Below the pieces are notes generated by a model. The model saw nothing but the letters and a program-made list of their open reading frames with translations. It was not told the origin of the DNA and ran no database searches. Positions 1 through 9,460 of a stretch of DNA of 64,000 bases are shown here, piece after piece; positions within the stretch are counted from its first letter, which is position 1, and every line of letters begins with the position of its first letter. Origin of the DNA: Salvia splendens. Its lineage: Eukaryota > Streptophyta > Magnoliopsida > Lamiales > Lamiaceae. The stretch covers positions 15,820,902 through 15,884,901 of the forward strand of contig NC_056037.1 of the NCBI RefSeq assembly GCF_004379255.2, given 5' to 3'. The translations under genes were made by a program, and so were the position numbers.

Positions 1-467
1 TTTAGAGGAAGCTGATAGGGCGTAAGATGTAGGCAAATTTTCGAGGATCTGAAATTGATTTTCACGAGGTATAGGGACTGTTTGGGAATATTTAGGAACT
101 TTCGGACTTAATTTGGCAATTTTCGAGATTCTGGTCTCGATTTTGGGATTTTTGAGAGTCTGGGGTTCGGTTTGTAATTTTCCAGGATCATAAGGGGTTT
201 TTTAGAGATATTTTGGGTATGGGGTTCTGAGTGTAATTCCTTAGGAGTTTGAGGGTTTGGGAATAAATTCCCAACCCTAATTTTACCTCCATCAATATCC
301 GGCGCCTCCACATCCGGATCGCCTTCTCCTCTGGCGATCGACGCCATTCCGACCGTTCCCTCCGTTCCGCTCCAGTTGGTCGTCACTGATGTGGTGCCGG
401 TAGCGAGGTTGGGGGTTCCTTCTCCTCCGGCCACTGCCCTACCCCCTTTGAACCCTAAACCCTAAAA
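1..467 (-). mobile_element. 5' internal region of an LTR retroelement, cut by the window edge
   Basis: On the minus strand this stretch directly follows an LTR and an 11-base primer-binding site (468-478, TGGTATCAGAG, complementary to initiator tRNA-Met). Two telomere-like TTTAGGG units follow the primer site at about 449-467. An open frame at 108-434 (minus) is rich in Gly, Thr and acidic residues and starts with GTG. I see no Gag zinc knuckle, protease or reverse transcriptase, so I do not call it a gene. The element continues beyond base 1, so its size is unknown. Confidence 0.5.
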
Positions 468-478
468 CTCTGATACCA

Positions 479-612
479 TGATAGAAATTCATGGGTTCCA
501 TCCTAAAACCAATTGGTGATAAGAGGAGAGTCCCATGAGACTTATATAGTGGATTAAACTCTTTGTGTACACCGATGTGAGATATTATTATATTCATTTT
601 CAATTGCCAACA
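479..612 (-). repeat. LTR, 134 bp, longer copy
   Basis: On the minus strand it starts TGTTGGCAATTG, ends TTTCTATCA and is followed at once by TGGTATCAGAG. It contains ATCTCACATCG (583 to 573), one mismatch from the plant snRNA upstream sequence element RTCCCACATCG, and a TATATAAG box 24 bp downstream of it. That spacing resembles Pol III-type plant snRNA promoters. Confidence 0.75.
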
Positions 613-839
613 CCCTCCCTCAAACCCTTCAAGGTGACCCTTAAGATGAATCTTGGAGGGTTTGGACTTTTTTATGATCGATTGGACAATCGGCCCAATT
701 TTTTTTTGATCAGTTGGACCACTGGCCCAAATTTTCAGCCCAGTTATACTGCTGGGTCAGTCTTTTTTTCAGTTTCAGCCCAGATATACTGCTGGGTCAG
801 TTAAATATAACCCACAGTCGGCGACCCGCTCTGATACCA

Positions 840-925
840 TGATAGAAATCCATGAGTTCCATCCTAAAATCAATTGGTGATACAGCGATGTGGGATATTA
901 TTATATTCATTTTCAATTGCCAACA
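840..925 (-). repeat. LTR, 86 bp, internally deleted copy
   Basis: It has the same ends as the 134-bp LTR but lacks about 48 bp, including the TATA box. It has an exact ATCCCACATCG motif (896 to 886, minus strand). The primer-binding site follows directly at 839-828. Confidence 0.75.
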
Positions 926-1097
926 TGATACGTGGGATTGTTGCCGGAATCATAAGTTTTTGCTTCATTAGAAATGAATTTTATGTTATTAAGACTTTAG
1001 TTATTGGTATATAGACAGTAGTACTATTGTATTGTTGTTTCTTGAACTAATGTATAATGTCTCTTTATCAATTTATACCACCAAAAAATTTCATCTT

Positions 1098-1143
1098 GAA
1101 GGGTGCCCACGTGGTAACATGAAGGGTGCCCACGTGGTAACAT
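1098..1143 (+). promoter_or_regulatory. Perfect 23-bp tandem duplication carrying two G-boxes
   Basis: Positions 1098-1120 and 1121-1143 are identical. Each copy contains CCCACGTGG, a G-box/ABRE core (CACGTG at 1108-1113 and 1131-1136). They lie 110-150 bp before the ATG of the downstream hydrolase gene and upstream of its TATA box. G-boxes bind bZIP and bHLH factors in light, ABA and stress responses, so regulation of this kind is a reasonable inference. Confidence 0.6.
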
Positions 1144-1206
1144 TCCTAACCAACCGATCTACCAAACTTCAAAAGTTAGTTGTCTTTGAGAAGCCCTTCT
1201 TGTTCT

Positions 1207-1213
1207 TATAAAA
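1207..1213 (+). promoter_or_regulatory. TATA box of the FSH1-type hydrolase gene
   Basis: TATAAAA lies 43 bp before the start codon, followed by a short CA microsatellite. A transcription start 25-30 bp downstream would leave a very short leader. Confidence 0.45.
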
Positions 1214-1249
1214 CACACACACACACACTGGTCAATCTCTGTGTTGAAT

Positions 1250-2429
1250 ATGGAAGCTGTAAAGGTAGCAAAGAAGAAAATCCTTTGTTTGCATGGATTC
1301 AGAACCAGTGGGAGCTTCCTTAAAAAGCAAATCAGCAAATGGGATCCTTCCATTTTTGCTCTTTTTGACATGGTATATATACTACATTTTAATCAAAACT
1401 CAAAGTTTCAATCTTTTCTATGCAACAAATGGTACTGTCAAAACTTTGTGCAAGTCTCATTGAGCTTTATGAGTATTCTCTTAACAATGCTAAAATGGTA
1501 TACGAATTTTTTGCAGGATTTTCTAGATGGGATTTACCCTGCAGGAGGGAAATCTGAGATTGAGGGCATATTTCCACCACCATATTTTGAGTGGTTTCAA
1601 TTCAACAAGGTATGTGTGTATAATCTCAGTGTGCAAGCTAAAATCAAGACCAATATTCTTATAAAAACCGCGATTTTTGGTCAGGATTTTACCGAGTACA
1701 CCAACTTGGAAGCATGTATAGACTACTTATGCAACTACATTACAACAAATGGTCCATTTCATGGCTTGTTAGGCTTCTCTCAGGTGAAAAACAGTCTTTT
1801 TTGCTTAAAATCATCAACAAAATCTCAAGGCTGTTTTTCCACAGGGAGCTTCATTGTCAGCACTTCTACTTGGATATCAAGCACAGGTGATTCATTATGA
1901 AATTGAGAAAAAAACACACACTATATGATCTTTGATTTAAAATCTTGATAAGGAAAAATGTGTGTTGATGCAGGGAAAGATATTGAAAGAGCATCCGCGT
2001 ATGAGTCTGTTTGTATCCATATCCGGGTCAAAATTTAAGGATCCAACCATATGTGAGGTTGCTTACAAAGATGTGATCAAGGTTAGATCAGTTCATTTTG
2101 TTGGGGAGAAGGATTGGCTGAAACTTCCTTCCGAGGAGCTGGCTGCAGCGTTTGAGGACCCTCTGATCATACGACACCCTCAAGGCCACACCGTGCCTAG
2201 GCTAGGTACCACGAGCCTTCTCTTAATTGCATCTAGTGTTGGTTTAGGATGATATTGGTTTCAAAGTGTTGGATGCAATGAATCAACTTATTTTGTTGCA
2301 GATGAAGAGGGTGTTGAGAAGATTTGCAGGTGGATTAGGCATGATGTTGTGTTGCAGAATGGAGAAGTGAAGGAGAGTGAGGTTAAAGAAGATGTTCCAA
2401 TGGAGAAAAGAGAAGCAATTGAAGCTTAG
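1250..2429 (+). CDS. FSH1-family serine hydrolase (OVCA2-like esterase)
   Basis: Six exons join in frame: 1250-1372, 1517-1609, 1685-1783, 1845-1886, 1974-2205 and 2302-2429, all with GT-AG junctions, giving about 238 residues. The product is a compact alpha/beta hydrolase of the FSH1 (DUF341) family, the usual length. LCLHGFRTSG (residues about 12-21) forms the oxyanion region. The nucleophile elbow GFSQG is split by an intron, with GFSQ ending exon 3 and GAS opening exon 4. GEKDW supplies the likely acidic residue and HPQGH the catalytic histidine. Members are carboxylesterases or thioesterases, probably cytosolic; the plant substrate is unknown. The ATG at 1250 is chosen because MEAVKVAKKK leads directly into the conserved first strand. 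A G-box duplication and TATA box lie upstream. Confidence 0.9.
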
Positions 2430-3620
2430 AGTTGATCAAGAATGCTCTTTTTAGTTGTGTTTTGAAACCACTTTTAGCTATCTACTTTTTCTTCATTTAA
2501 ATAAAAGAGATTTCATGAGTCAAGTATGAAAAATGTAAAATTGATTTAATATATATTTGCACTATGTATGATTAACATCATTCTAAATTCTAGGGTCCAT
2601 ATTCAAAATAATTATATACTATTGTGTATTTATTTACTGAATTCTTGTCCTCAATAATGTACATACATACTAAACTACATTTTGGATTATTTCGAACTAA
2701 AAGTTAATACAATGACACAATTATTACAATAAGTTAAAGAACAAATTTTTTTCTCTTATAAATTGAAACTTAAACCACAGCCAAAAATGGGACTTTATAT
2801 GTATTATATATGTACTCTAATTTATTTATATTTCTAAATTAAATCGAAAGTGTTTCATGATCGATTATTTTGTATGGAGCACGACCGGATCGGTCCAATA
2901 TCATTATAGTATATTCTGAGTAGTCAAAATGTACATCATGGAAAAATAGCACATCACAATAGTGTGAGTTCAAAAGGAATGGTAATTATTGAAGACATAG
3001 AACATATCAAAGTGTAACATTTAAGACACCATCACTATATATGCACAAAAATCAATCTCTCTTCATTGTAATCTCGAGTTAAATATTATTTTTTATTGTA
3101 TCGATACTCTTCTTCGCAATAAAGTTCCTAAAAGTATAGAACAATTATTTAATTAATTAATTACTTCTCCACACTTCTCCACAATAAACTATTACTAACA
3201 CAATTTTATACTCTCTCCGAATTTTATTATAAAATTAATATATAAAAATAGGGTTCATGTACTATTAATTTTTCTAATTCACTTTTTATTAAATTTTTAA
3301 AATATATATCAAGTTAAATGGTAATAAATTATAAGAGAGAGGAAATAGTAATAGAAAAATAGAAGAATTATTTGCAATAGAAAAAGTTATATTCTTTCTG
3401 TATTTGAATATTAGGTAGTTAATAGAATCCATAAGCAGTTGCGATGCGATGCAGCGATGCGATGCAGTAAAAGGAAGGCATCTTTTATGAAGCATTGTTT
3501 AGAGGGAGAGAAGCGCGGGGTTATTCTAGAAAGAGAAAGACTCGTTTATGACTGCTTACTGATGTCAACGATCTAGGACCCAAATTCACTCACTATCTTT
3601 ATCGGTTTCTCGTCTCTGTT
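2430..3620. other. A+T-rich intergenic region
   Basis: This holds the 3' end of the hydrolase gene and the presumed promoter and leader of the next gene. The only clear structure is a 13-bp direct repeat (gcgatgcgatgca, two copies, 3441-3466) about 155 bp before the next ATG. No gene or mobile element is recognisable. Confidence 0.5.
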
Positions 3621-6600
3621 ATGGAAGGTAAGCAACAATTTCGATTCGTTTCTGTCTGTGCCCTAATTCTGTTTTTTTTCTTTCACTTTCCCATTTTTAC
3701 TTAGGATGCTTTTCAGTTTCGGCTTAATTTTGCCGTTTTGAGAGATCGTGTGTGCTGAGTTCCACGATTATTTATTTAAGCAGTTTGTGTAGTTCGCGAT
3801 TCGATTATTCAAATCAGCATTGATGTTTTTATCATTTATGATCTATGCGTCATTTGAATGTATACTGTTTAGGTACTAACGCCGTTCTAGTTTAGAAATT
3901 TAGGATTTTCTTGAAATGTTATTTGCGTTGTTCTTCGTGGTGCTGTCATTCTGGATAAATCACCGGCATAATTTTTGTTAAATTAATGTGCGCTTCCATA
4001 GTTGATGAGTTAATATGCCTTAGAAGAGCTCTAAAGGTAACATAGCTCTGAACATTGAAACACATGCTTGTCCCTAGATCCATAAAACCTATCCCAACTG
4101 GAGCTAGTTGCAATAAAGGCTGTTCATTTGCTGTTAAATAAGTTGGGGTTTTTTCTTTTATTGTTCTAAAATAAAACTTAGATTCCGTGAGTGTACTGGA
4201 CTTTTTTTTTGTTCCGATTTTGGGAGAGACGCATGACCCTCATGCGTATCTTTTTAATAAAACGCATGACGGAGATGCGTCTTTAAGGGAGACGCATAAG
4301 GGTCATGCGTCTTTTTAACGACGCACAACCATCATGCGTCTTAGGGAGAGACGCATCTCCCCCATGCATCTCTTAACCCATATATATGAAACTATTCTTG
4401 GTTGTTTTCTTTTATAGAAACATCCTTGAATGTTTTATGTTTCACTTTCGATGTGGGATAAAATCATTCTTGGTTGTTTCTCTTTTATAGAGACATCCTT
4501 GAATGTTTTATGTTTCACTTTCGATGTGGGACAAAATCATTCTTGATTGTTTCTCTTTTGTAGAGGCATCCTTAAATGTTTTATGTTTCACTTTCAACGT
4601 GGAACAAAATCATTCTTGGTTATTTTTCTTTTATAGAGACATCCTTGAATATTTTATGTTTCACTTTCGATGTGGGACAAAATCTTTCTTGGAGAAATGC
4701 ATCTTCTTTAATTTGTTGGCGTCCATCTTATAAGAATTCTAAAGTTAAGCATGTTTGGCTTGGAGAAATTGTGAAATGGATTACCCTATGGAAATGTTCA
4801 AATTCCACATGTTGTCTTGATATCGACTTTGATTTTGATATTGGTTTGGCTTCTGATTTTGACAGTTTGGCAAATGAGATTAGTCCTTCAGACAGAGATA
4901 TTATTTCATAATTAATTAACCACTAGTTAATTAATGTAACGATCACAACCTTATTGATTAATCAAGCAATGAATTAAACCTTCCATAAATTTAATTAACA
5001 ATTTTCATTAACCTTTTAGCTTATTGAATCGTTAATTAAGTAATTTTACATATATTTTCGTTAATTAGTCAATGATTTCATACAATTAAACATTAAAACA
5101 CATGAAATTATATGAGTTCATTATAAAGGCAAAAAATATCATTTCACATTTAATTTATAGAACAATCTAGTCCATCATACAATTAATTTATTTTATTCTT
5201 ATTCTTATTTTACTAATCAAGCAACACTACTAAATCTTTATCTTAATTCTATATCATTTATTTTATCTTAAAGTCCATCTTGACTTAATTATTTTGACAT
5301 AGCAGGACTTATTTTTTGTAGTTCATTGTTGTAACCAATATAGATTTTGTTGGAGCTAAGAAGAATTAAATCTGGTTATCTCTTACTTAGAAAAACATAT
5401 ACTTTCTCCATCCTATTAATTTAGAAATATTTGTTTTTTGGCATAGAATTCATATATATTTATTTAAATTAAGTGAAATGAGAATAAAGTAAAAAAAAGG
5501 AAAAATAAAGACGATGATATTTTACATTTTAAGAAATGTTTCATTTCTAATAGAATAGATAAAGTATAATTCATAGAAAAAGCATAGAGGAGTTCATTTA
5601 TGATTAAAAAATTATTGAAAATAGATTAATTCAAGAGAAATTAGTAATTTATTTTTGGCACCTTTATAAAAAAATCCCATAAAAATCAACTAATTTTTGG
5701 TCCTTGATTACAAATAAACTCACACCGCGTGCGATTGCTAAATTGTTTTATTAAAAATCATCTAATATTTTTAATTAAAAAATATATTTGATGATAAGAA
5801 TTTTGAGGCTGTTAGAAAATAAAATAATATTCTATAAAATAAGAGTGTTGGACGTGATAAATGATGATCCTAAGAAAGGCAAAAAGTGTTGGATGTATCT
5901 ATAAAACATAAAACAACCAAAGATGATTTTGTCCCACATCGAAAGTGAAACATAAAACATTCAATGATGTCTCTATAAAAGAGAAACAACCAAGAATGAT
6001 TTTATCCCACATCGAAAGTGAAACATAAAACATTCAATGATGTCTCTATAAAAGAGAAACAACCAAGAATGATTTTGTCCCACATCGAAAGTGAAACATA
6101 AAACATTCATGGATATCTCTATAAAAGAGAAATAACCAAGAATGATTTTGTCCCACATCGAAAGTGAAACATAAAACATTCATGGATGTCTCTATAAAAG
6201 AGAAACAACCAAGAATGATTTTGTCCCACATCGAAAGTGAAACATAAAACATTCAAGGATGTTTCTATAAAAGATGAACAACCAAGAATGGTTTCATATA
6301 TATGGGTTAAGAGACGCATGAGGGAGATGCGTCTCTCCCTAAGACGCATGATGGTTGTGCGTCGTTAGAAAGACGCATGACCCTTATGCGTCTCCCTTAA
6401 AGACGCATCTCTGTCATGCGTTTCATTAAAAAGAGACGCATGAGGGTCATGCGTCTCTCCCAAAATCGGAACAAAAAAAAAGTCCAGTACACTCACGGAA
6501 TCTAAGTTTTATTTTAGAACAAAAAAGAAAAAACCCAATAAGTTGACAATGAATAGAATAGGCATCTATTACTAGTTTTTAGAAGGAAAATGCTGAGAGC

Positions 6601-8816
6601 TTGTGTGGTATAGTTTATACTTGCACTTGATTTTTGTAGTCTCTTACAGTCTTACTTTTTTCAAGTATAATTTGATCGGTTCATAATGTCCCAAATTGTG
6701 TTGTATGAATGACATATTTCTACCAGGTATATCACCAGATCAGGATTCAGCAGATTCAGCAACCAAAAAGTCCAGTGTCTCCTCAGGTGGTAGGGCTCAG
6801 GATAGAAAGGAATTTCTTTGTAGATTTGTGGACAGTGAAGTCCTGAAAGCAAATCTTGAGGAGTGGCTTGAGGATCTAGATGAAGATAATCCAAGGTCTG
6901 CCTTTGATCTTCCTTTCGAGTTAATAGATCTTCAGAAGTTCGATTATGCCCTAGAAGGTGTTCCCTTTCAACAGCTAATTCGGATGCCTAGTGCTATTTA
7001 TGCTTCAACATCCACTGACGTGGAGGCGACAGCTTATCTTGCTCTTGAGGATTTTTTGCATGCAAGTGTGAATGGCATGTGGGAAGCTTTCTGGGGGCCT
7101 GAAGATAATATGATGCCTTTCTATGTTTCCTCTCTACATGAAGGAAACTTGAAATTTTACCAAGCTGAGCAGGCCATAGCAAAAGGTAAAGTTGGAGGCC
7201 TTTGTGCATCAGCTATAATGCTAAGGAACCCAAGACATCCACAAGGGAAGTGGGATGATATCATTGAGTTGGCATTGCTGAGACCTGATATTGGAAATCA
7301 TGCTTCAGAAGAGGAGAACTCTAATCCTCCACTCTCAACTATTTGTGAAGCTTTATTCCTTGCTTTCCGTGTGCTGCTTGCCAGAAGCATCAGCAGATCT
7401 AATATCCCACTGAGTTTGAATTCTGTGTTCGTACTTCTAGTTGACTCTAATTGTGGTGGCGTCATTAAAGTTGAAGGTGATTTGAGTAAGCTGGACTGTG
7501 ATCTGAATAATGTTTATGAATCTGCTGCCGCATGGATAAAAAACCATTCAAAAATTGCTCTCTCTCCTGTTGATAGGATCTGGAACAAGCTTGGAAATGC
7601 TAACTGGGGTGATATTGGGGCTTTACAGGTTCTTTATGCTACATTTCAATCTATAACACAATATGCTGGAATGCCTAAGAACACTATAGAAGACTTAGCT
7701 GCTGACCACAGTTCCCGTCTTCAAGCCAGGAGGATTGAAAGGCAGTTGGAGAATACAAGGGTTAATGGTGATGGTTTATTTCGCTTCCAACATCGCAATG
7801 CTTCGCCCGAGATTGTAGAGGTACAAGAGGCATCTGTTAAAGTGGATTCGGCAAAGACACTGAAGCTTGAAGTAGGATCTGTATTGATGGTGGAGGATTC
7901 AAACTGGCAGAAAGGTTATCAAATAAATAAAGTTCTGAATGATGGGGAGATTCAATATTACATTGCATCTCCCATTCAAGATTCAGGAAAGGCTCACTTT
8001 CTGTATGTTGGTTCGCATCCATCACAATTGGAACCAGCCTGGAAAGATATGAAGCTATGGTATCAAGTTCAGAGGCAAACTAAAGTACTCGGTATTATGA
8101 AACAAAAAGGATTGTCCAGTAAGTATCTTCCCGAAGTGATTGCATCGGGCCGGGTGATTCATCCTGGCCAGTGTTGGAAAACAAACGCAGGTGGAAATTG
8201 TGATCAGCCATGGTGTGGGACACCTGTCCTAGTGACCAGTCCAGTTGGTAGGACTGTATCTGAAATGGTGAGAGCTGGCCAGTTCGGTACTGATGAGGCT
8301 ATCAGGTGCTGCCATGATTGTTTATCTGCTCTCTCAACCTCGGCCTCGTCTGGGATTCGACATGGGGATATCAGGCCAGAAAACATTATCTGTGTAAATC
8401 CTGGTCTCAGGAAGCCTTATTTTGTCCTTATCGGTTGGGGACATGCCATTTTGGAAGAAAGGGATCGTCCGGCATTAAATCTTCATTTCTCTTCTACTTC
8501 TGCTCTTCAAGAAGGGAAGTTGTTCTCTGCTTCTGATGCTGAAAGCCTAGTATATATGCTCTACTTCTGCTCTGGTGGAGATTTACCTGTTCTGGATTCA
8601 GTCGAAGGAGCACTACAATGGAGGGAAACAGCTTGGTCGAGGAGGCTGATTCAGCAGAAGCTCGGTGACATCTCTGCTGTCCTGAAAGCATTTGCAGATT
8701 ACGTTGACAGTCTATGTGGTACCCCATACTCCGTTGACTATGAAATCTGGTTAAGAAGATTGAAAAGACAGATTAACGAAGGTGACAGTGGAAAGGAAGT
8801 CGAAACATCGAGCTAG
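3621..8816 (+). CDS. Unrecognised plant protein with degenerate protein-kinase-like C-terminus
   Basis: Exon 1 holds only seven coding bases (3621-3627, ATGGAAG|gtaagc). Exon 2 (6727-8816) restores the frame as M-E-G-I-S-P and encodes the rest of a 698-residue protein. I do not recognise the N-terminal 450 residues, which start acidic and lack transmembrane segments. The C-terminal part resembles a protein kinase C-lobe: HGDIRPENI at about residue 547 matches the catalytic loop HRDxKxxN with G for R and R for K. About 18 residues later, where DFG should be, the sequence reads LIGWGHA. No glycine-rich loop or VAIK lysine is obvious. The loss of DFG suggests a pseudokinase or another kinase-fold enzyme. 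The 3.1-kb intron contains a complete MULE. The exon 1 start is inferred from splice and frame consistency. Confidence 0.75.
4226..4373 (-). repeat. Hairpin array in the left MULE arm
   Basis: Five imperfect inverted repeats built on GACGCAT...ATGCGTC lie about 30 bp apart, the mirror image of the right-arm array at 6311-6458. They are outside the 73-bp promoter-like units, so outward transcription on the minus strand would run through them. Confidence 0.7.
4395..4690 (-). repeat. 73-bp tandem repeat with snRNA-type promoter motifs, left arm
   Basis: Four units have exact 73-bp spacing. On the minus strand three carry an exact RTCCCACATCG motif (4459-4449, 4532-4522 and 4678-4668); the fourth, at about 4595, is degenerate. 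A TATAAAAG-type box lies about 32 bp downstream. Transcription would point outward, to the left. Confidence 0.75.
4691..5909. other. Core of the MULE
   Basis: A+T-rich DNA without a transposase. An open stretch at about 4690-4911 (+) continues from the last left-arm unit and ends in a D/F-rich and S/D-rich tail. It matches nothing I recognise and may be a captured fragment. The rest is simple A+T-rich sequence. Confidence 0.4.
5915..6295 (+). promoter_or_regulatory. Five tandem snRNA-type (USE + TATA) promoter-like units, right arm
   Basis: The 11-base plant snRNA upstream sequence element RTCCCACATCG is present exactly at 5931, 6004, 6077, 6150 and 6223, with a strict 73-bp period. The unit starting at 6223 is followed 32 bp after its end by TATAAA (6266-6271); the others have the same layout. 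In plants the USE-TATA distance sets polymerase choice: about 33-34 bp for Pol II snRNA genes, about 23-24 bp for Pol III. The spacing here is of the Pol II kind. Promoter activity is inference. Confidence 0.6.
6311..6458 (+). repeat. Array of five hairpins downstream of the USE/TATA units
   Basis: Inverted repeats start near 6312, 6343, 6372, 6402 and 6432. The first has a 10-bp stem (AGAGACGCAT) and the last a 12-bp stem (AGAGACGCATGA) with a 3-base loop. They begin about 45 bp after the last TATA box, where a transcript from it would start. No such array is part of the host gene; it belongs to the MULE arm. Confidence 0.7.
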
Positions 8817-9460
8817 GATCAAGCCATTTTGTTAGGCAAGAGCTATATCTCATTTTATATGTCCCAAAGCGACTTTTGTGTGATCATGGTGTACTCTGAA
8901 GATGGACCATGCCCTGTGTCGTTTATCTGTGGTGAAAATACAGATAGCAATGGGTCGAGTGAAGTTTCTGCCTCTTGGTTTAGTGATGGGGCTCTTCCTG
9001 TGTACAGCAAACCAACACAAGAACAGGTTATCCTTGATGAGATTAAAAAAGAGGGATTCATTTCTGATTCTTGTTAACAATTATAATGTGTTATTCTGTC
9101 ATTAATTCTTGTAAAGAAATGAGCTGTTACTATTGGAACACGATTAGCCAATTCTTGTGTATTAGTTTCAAGAATAGCTAGATTGTTTTTTATTCTACAC
9201 CATATTGGTATCTGAATCCGAGTTTTACTTTTGAACTGCTCATAGGGGACTCTTATGTTAAAGTATTTGACAGATTTGAATCCAACATTTGATCCATCAA
9301 ATGATCTCACACCATAAAAACAAGTGCAAGCGTCTCGTATTACCAATTCACCGTAAATGAAGTCTATTAAAACGAACACAGGGTTTAATACAATGTAACC
9401 GGTGGGAATCAGGAAAACAGATGAGAAAGGGCGTTAAGGATCTCAGCAAAACCCAACAGC
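8817..9460. other. Convergent 3' region between the kinase-like gene and PAG1
   Basis: Both flanking genes end here, so this should hold two 3' UTRs. Short open frames occur on both strands, but none has recognisable similarity. Confidence 0.5.

Larger units (their letters stand above)
479..925 (-). mobile_element. TRIM-like miniature LTR retroelement
   Basis: Read on the minus strand the order is: an 86-bp LTR (925 to 840), a primer-binding site TGGTATCAGAGC (839 to 828), about 215 bp of non-coding DNA, a polypurine tract AAGGGTTTGAGGGAGGG (629 to 613), then a second LTR (612 to 479). This is the layout of a terminal-repeat retrotransposon in miniature. There is no coding capacity. The second LTR is itself followed by another primer-binding site, so the two LTRs may belong to a tandem array or to adjacent elements sharing an LTR. 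No convincing target duplication was found. Confidence 0.7.
4146..6536. mobile_element. Non-autonomous Mutator-like element (MULE) in intron 1 of the kinase-like gene
   Basis: A perfect 9-bp target duplication AATAAGTTG flanks it (4137-4145 and 6537-6545), the length typical of Mutator-like elements. The terminal inverted repeats begin GGGTTTTTTC and extend inward for more than 500 bp as near-complementary arms (4146 to about 4690, and 6536 to about 5910). Each arm holds, from outside in, a unique terminal part, five short hairpins at about 30-bp period, and tandem 73-bp units. The core (about 4690-5910) is A+T-rich and encodes no transposase, so mobility would need a transposase supplied in trans. 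Confidence 0.85.

Noticed and set aside
828..839. tRNA fragment
   Set aside because: The match to initiator tRNA-Met is only the primer-binding site beside an LTR.
5931..6458. CRISPR-like array, from regular 73-bp and 30-bp repeats
   Set aside because: The repeats are nearly whole units without unique spacers, lie in a eukaryotic MULE arm and have a mirror copy in the other arm.
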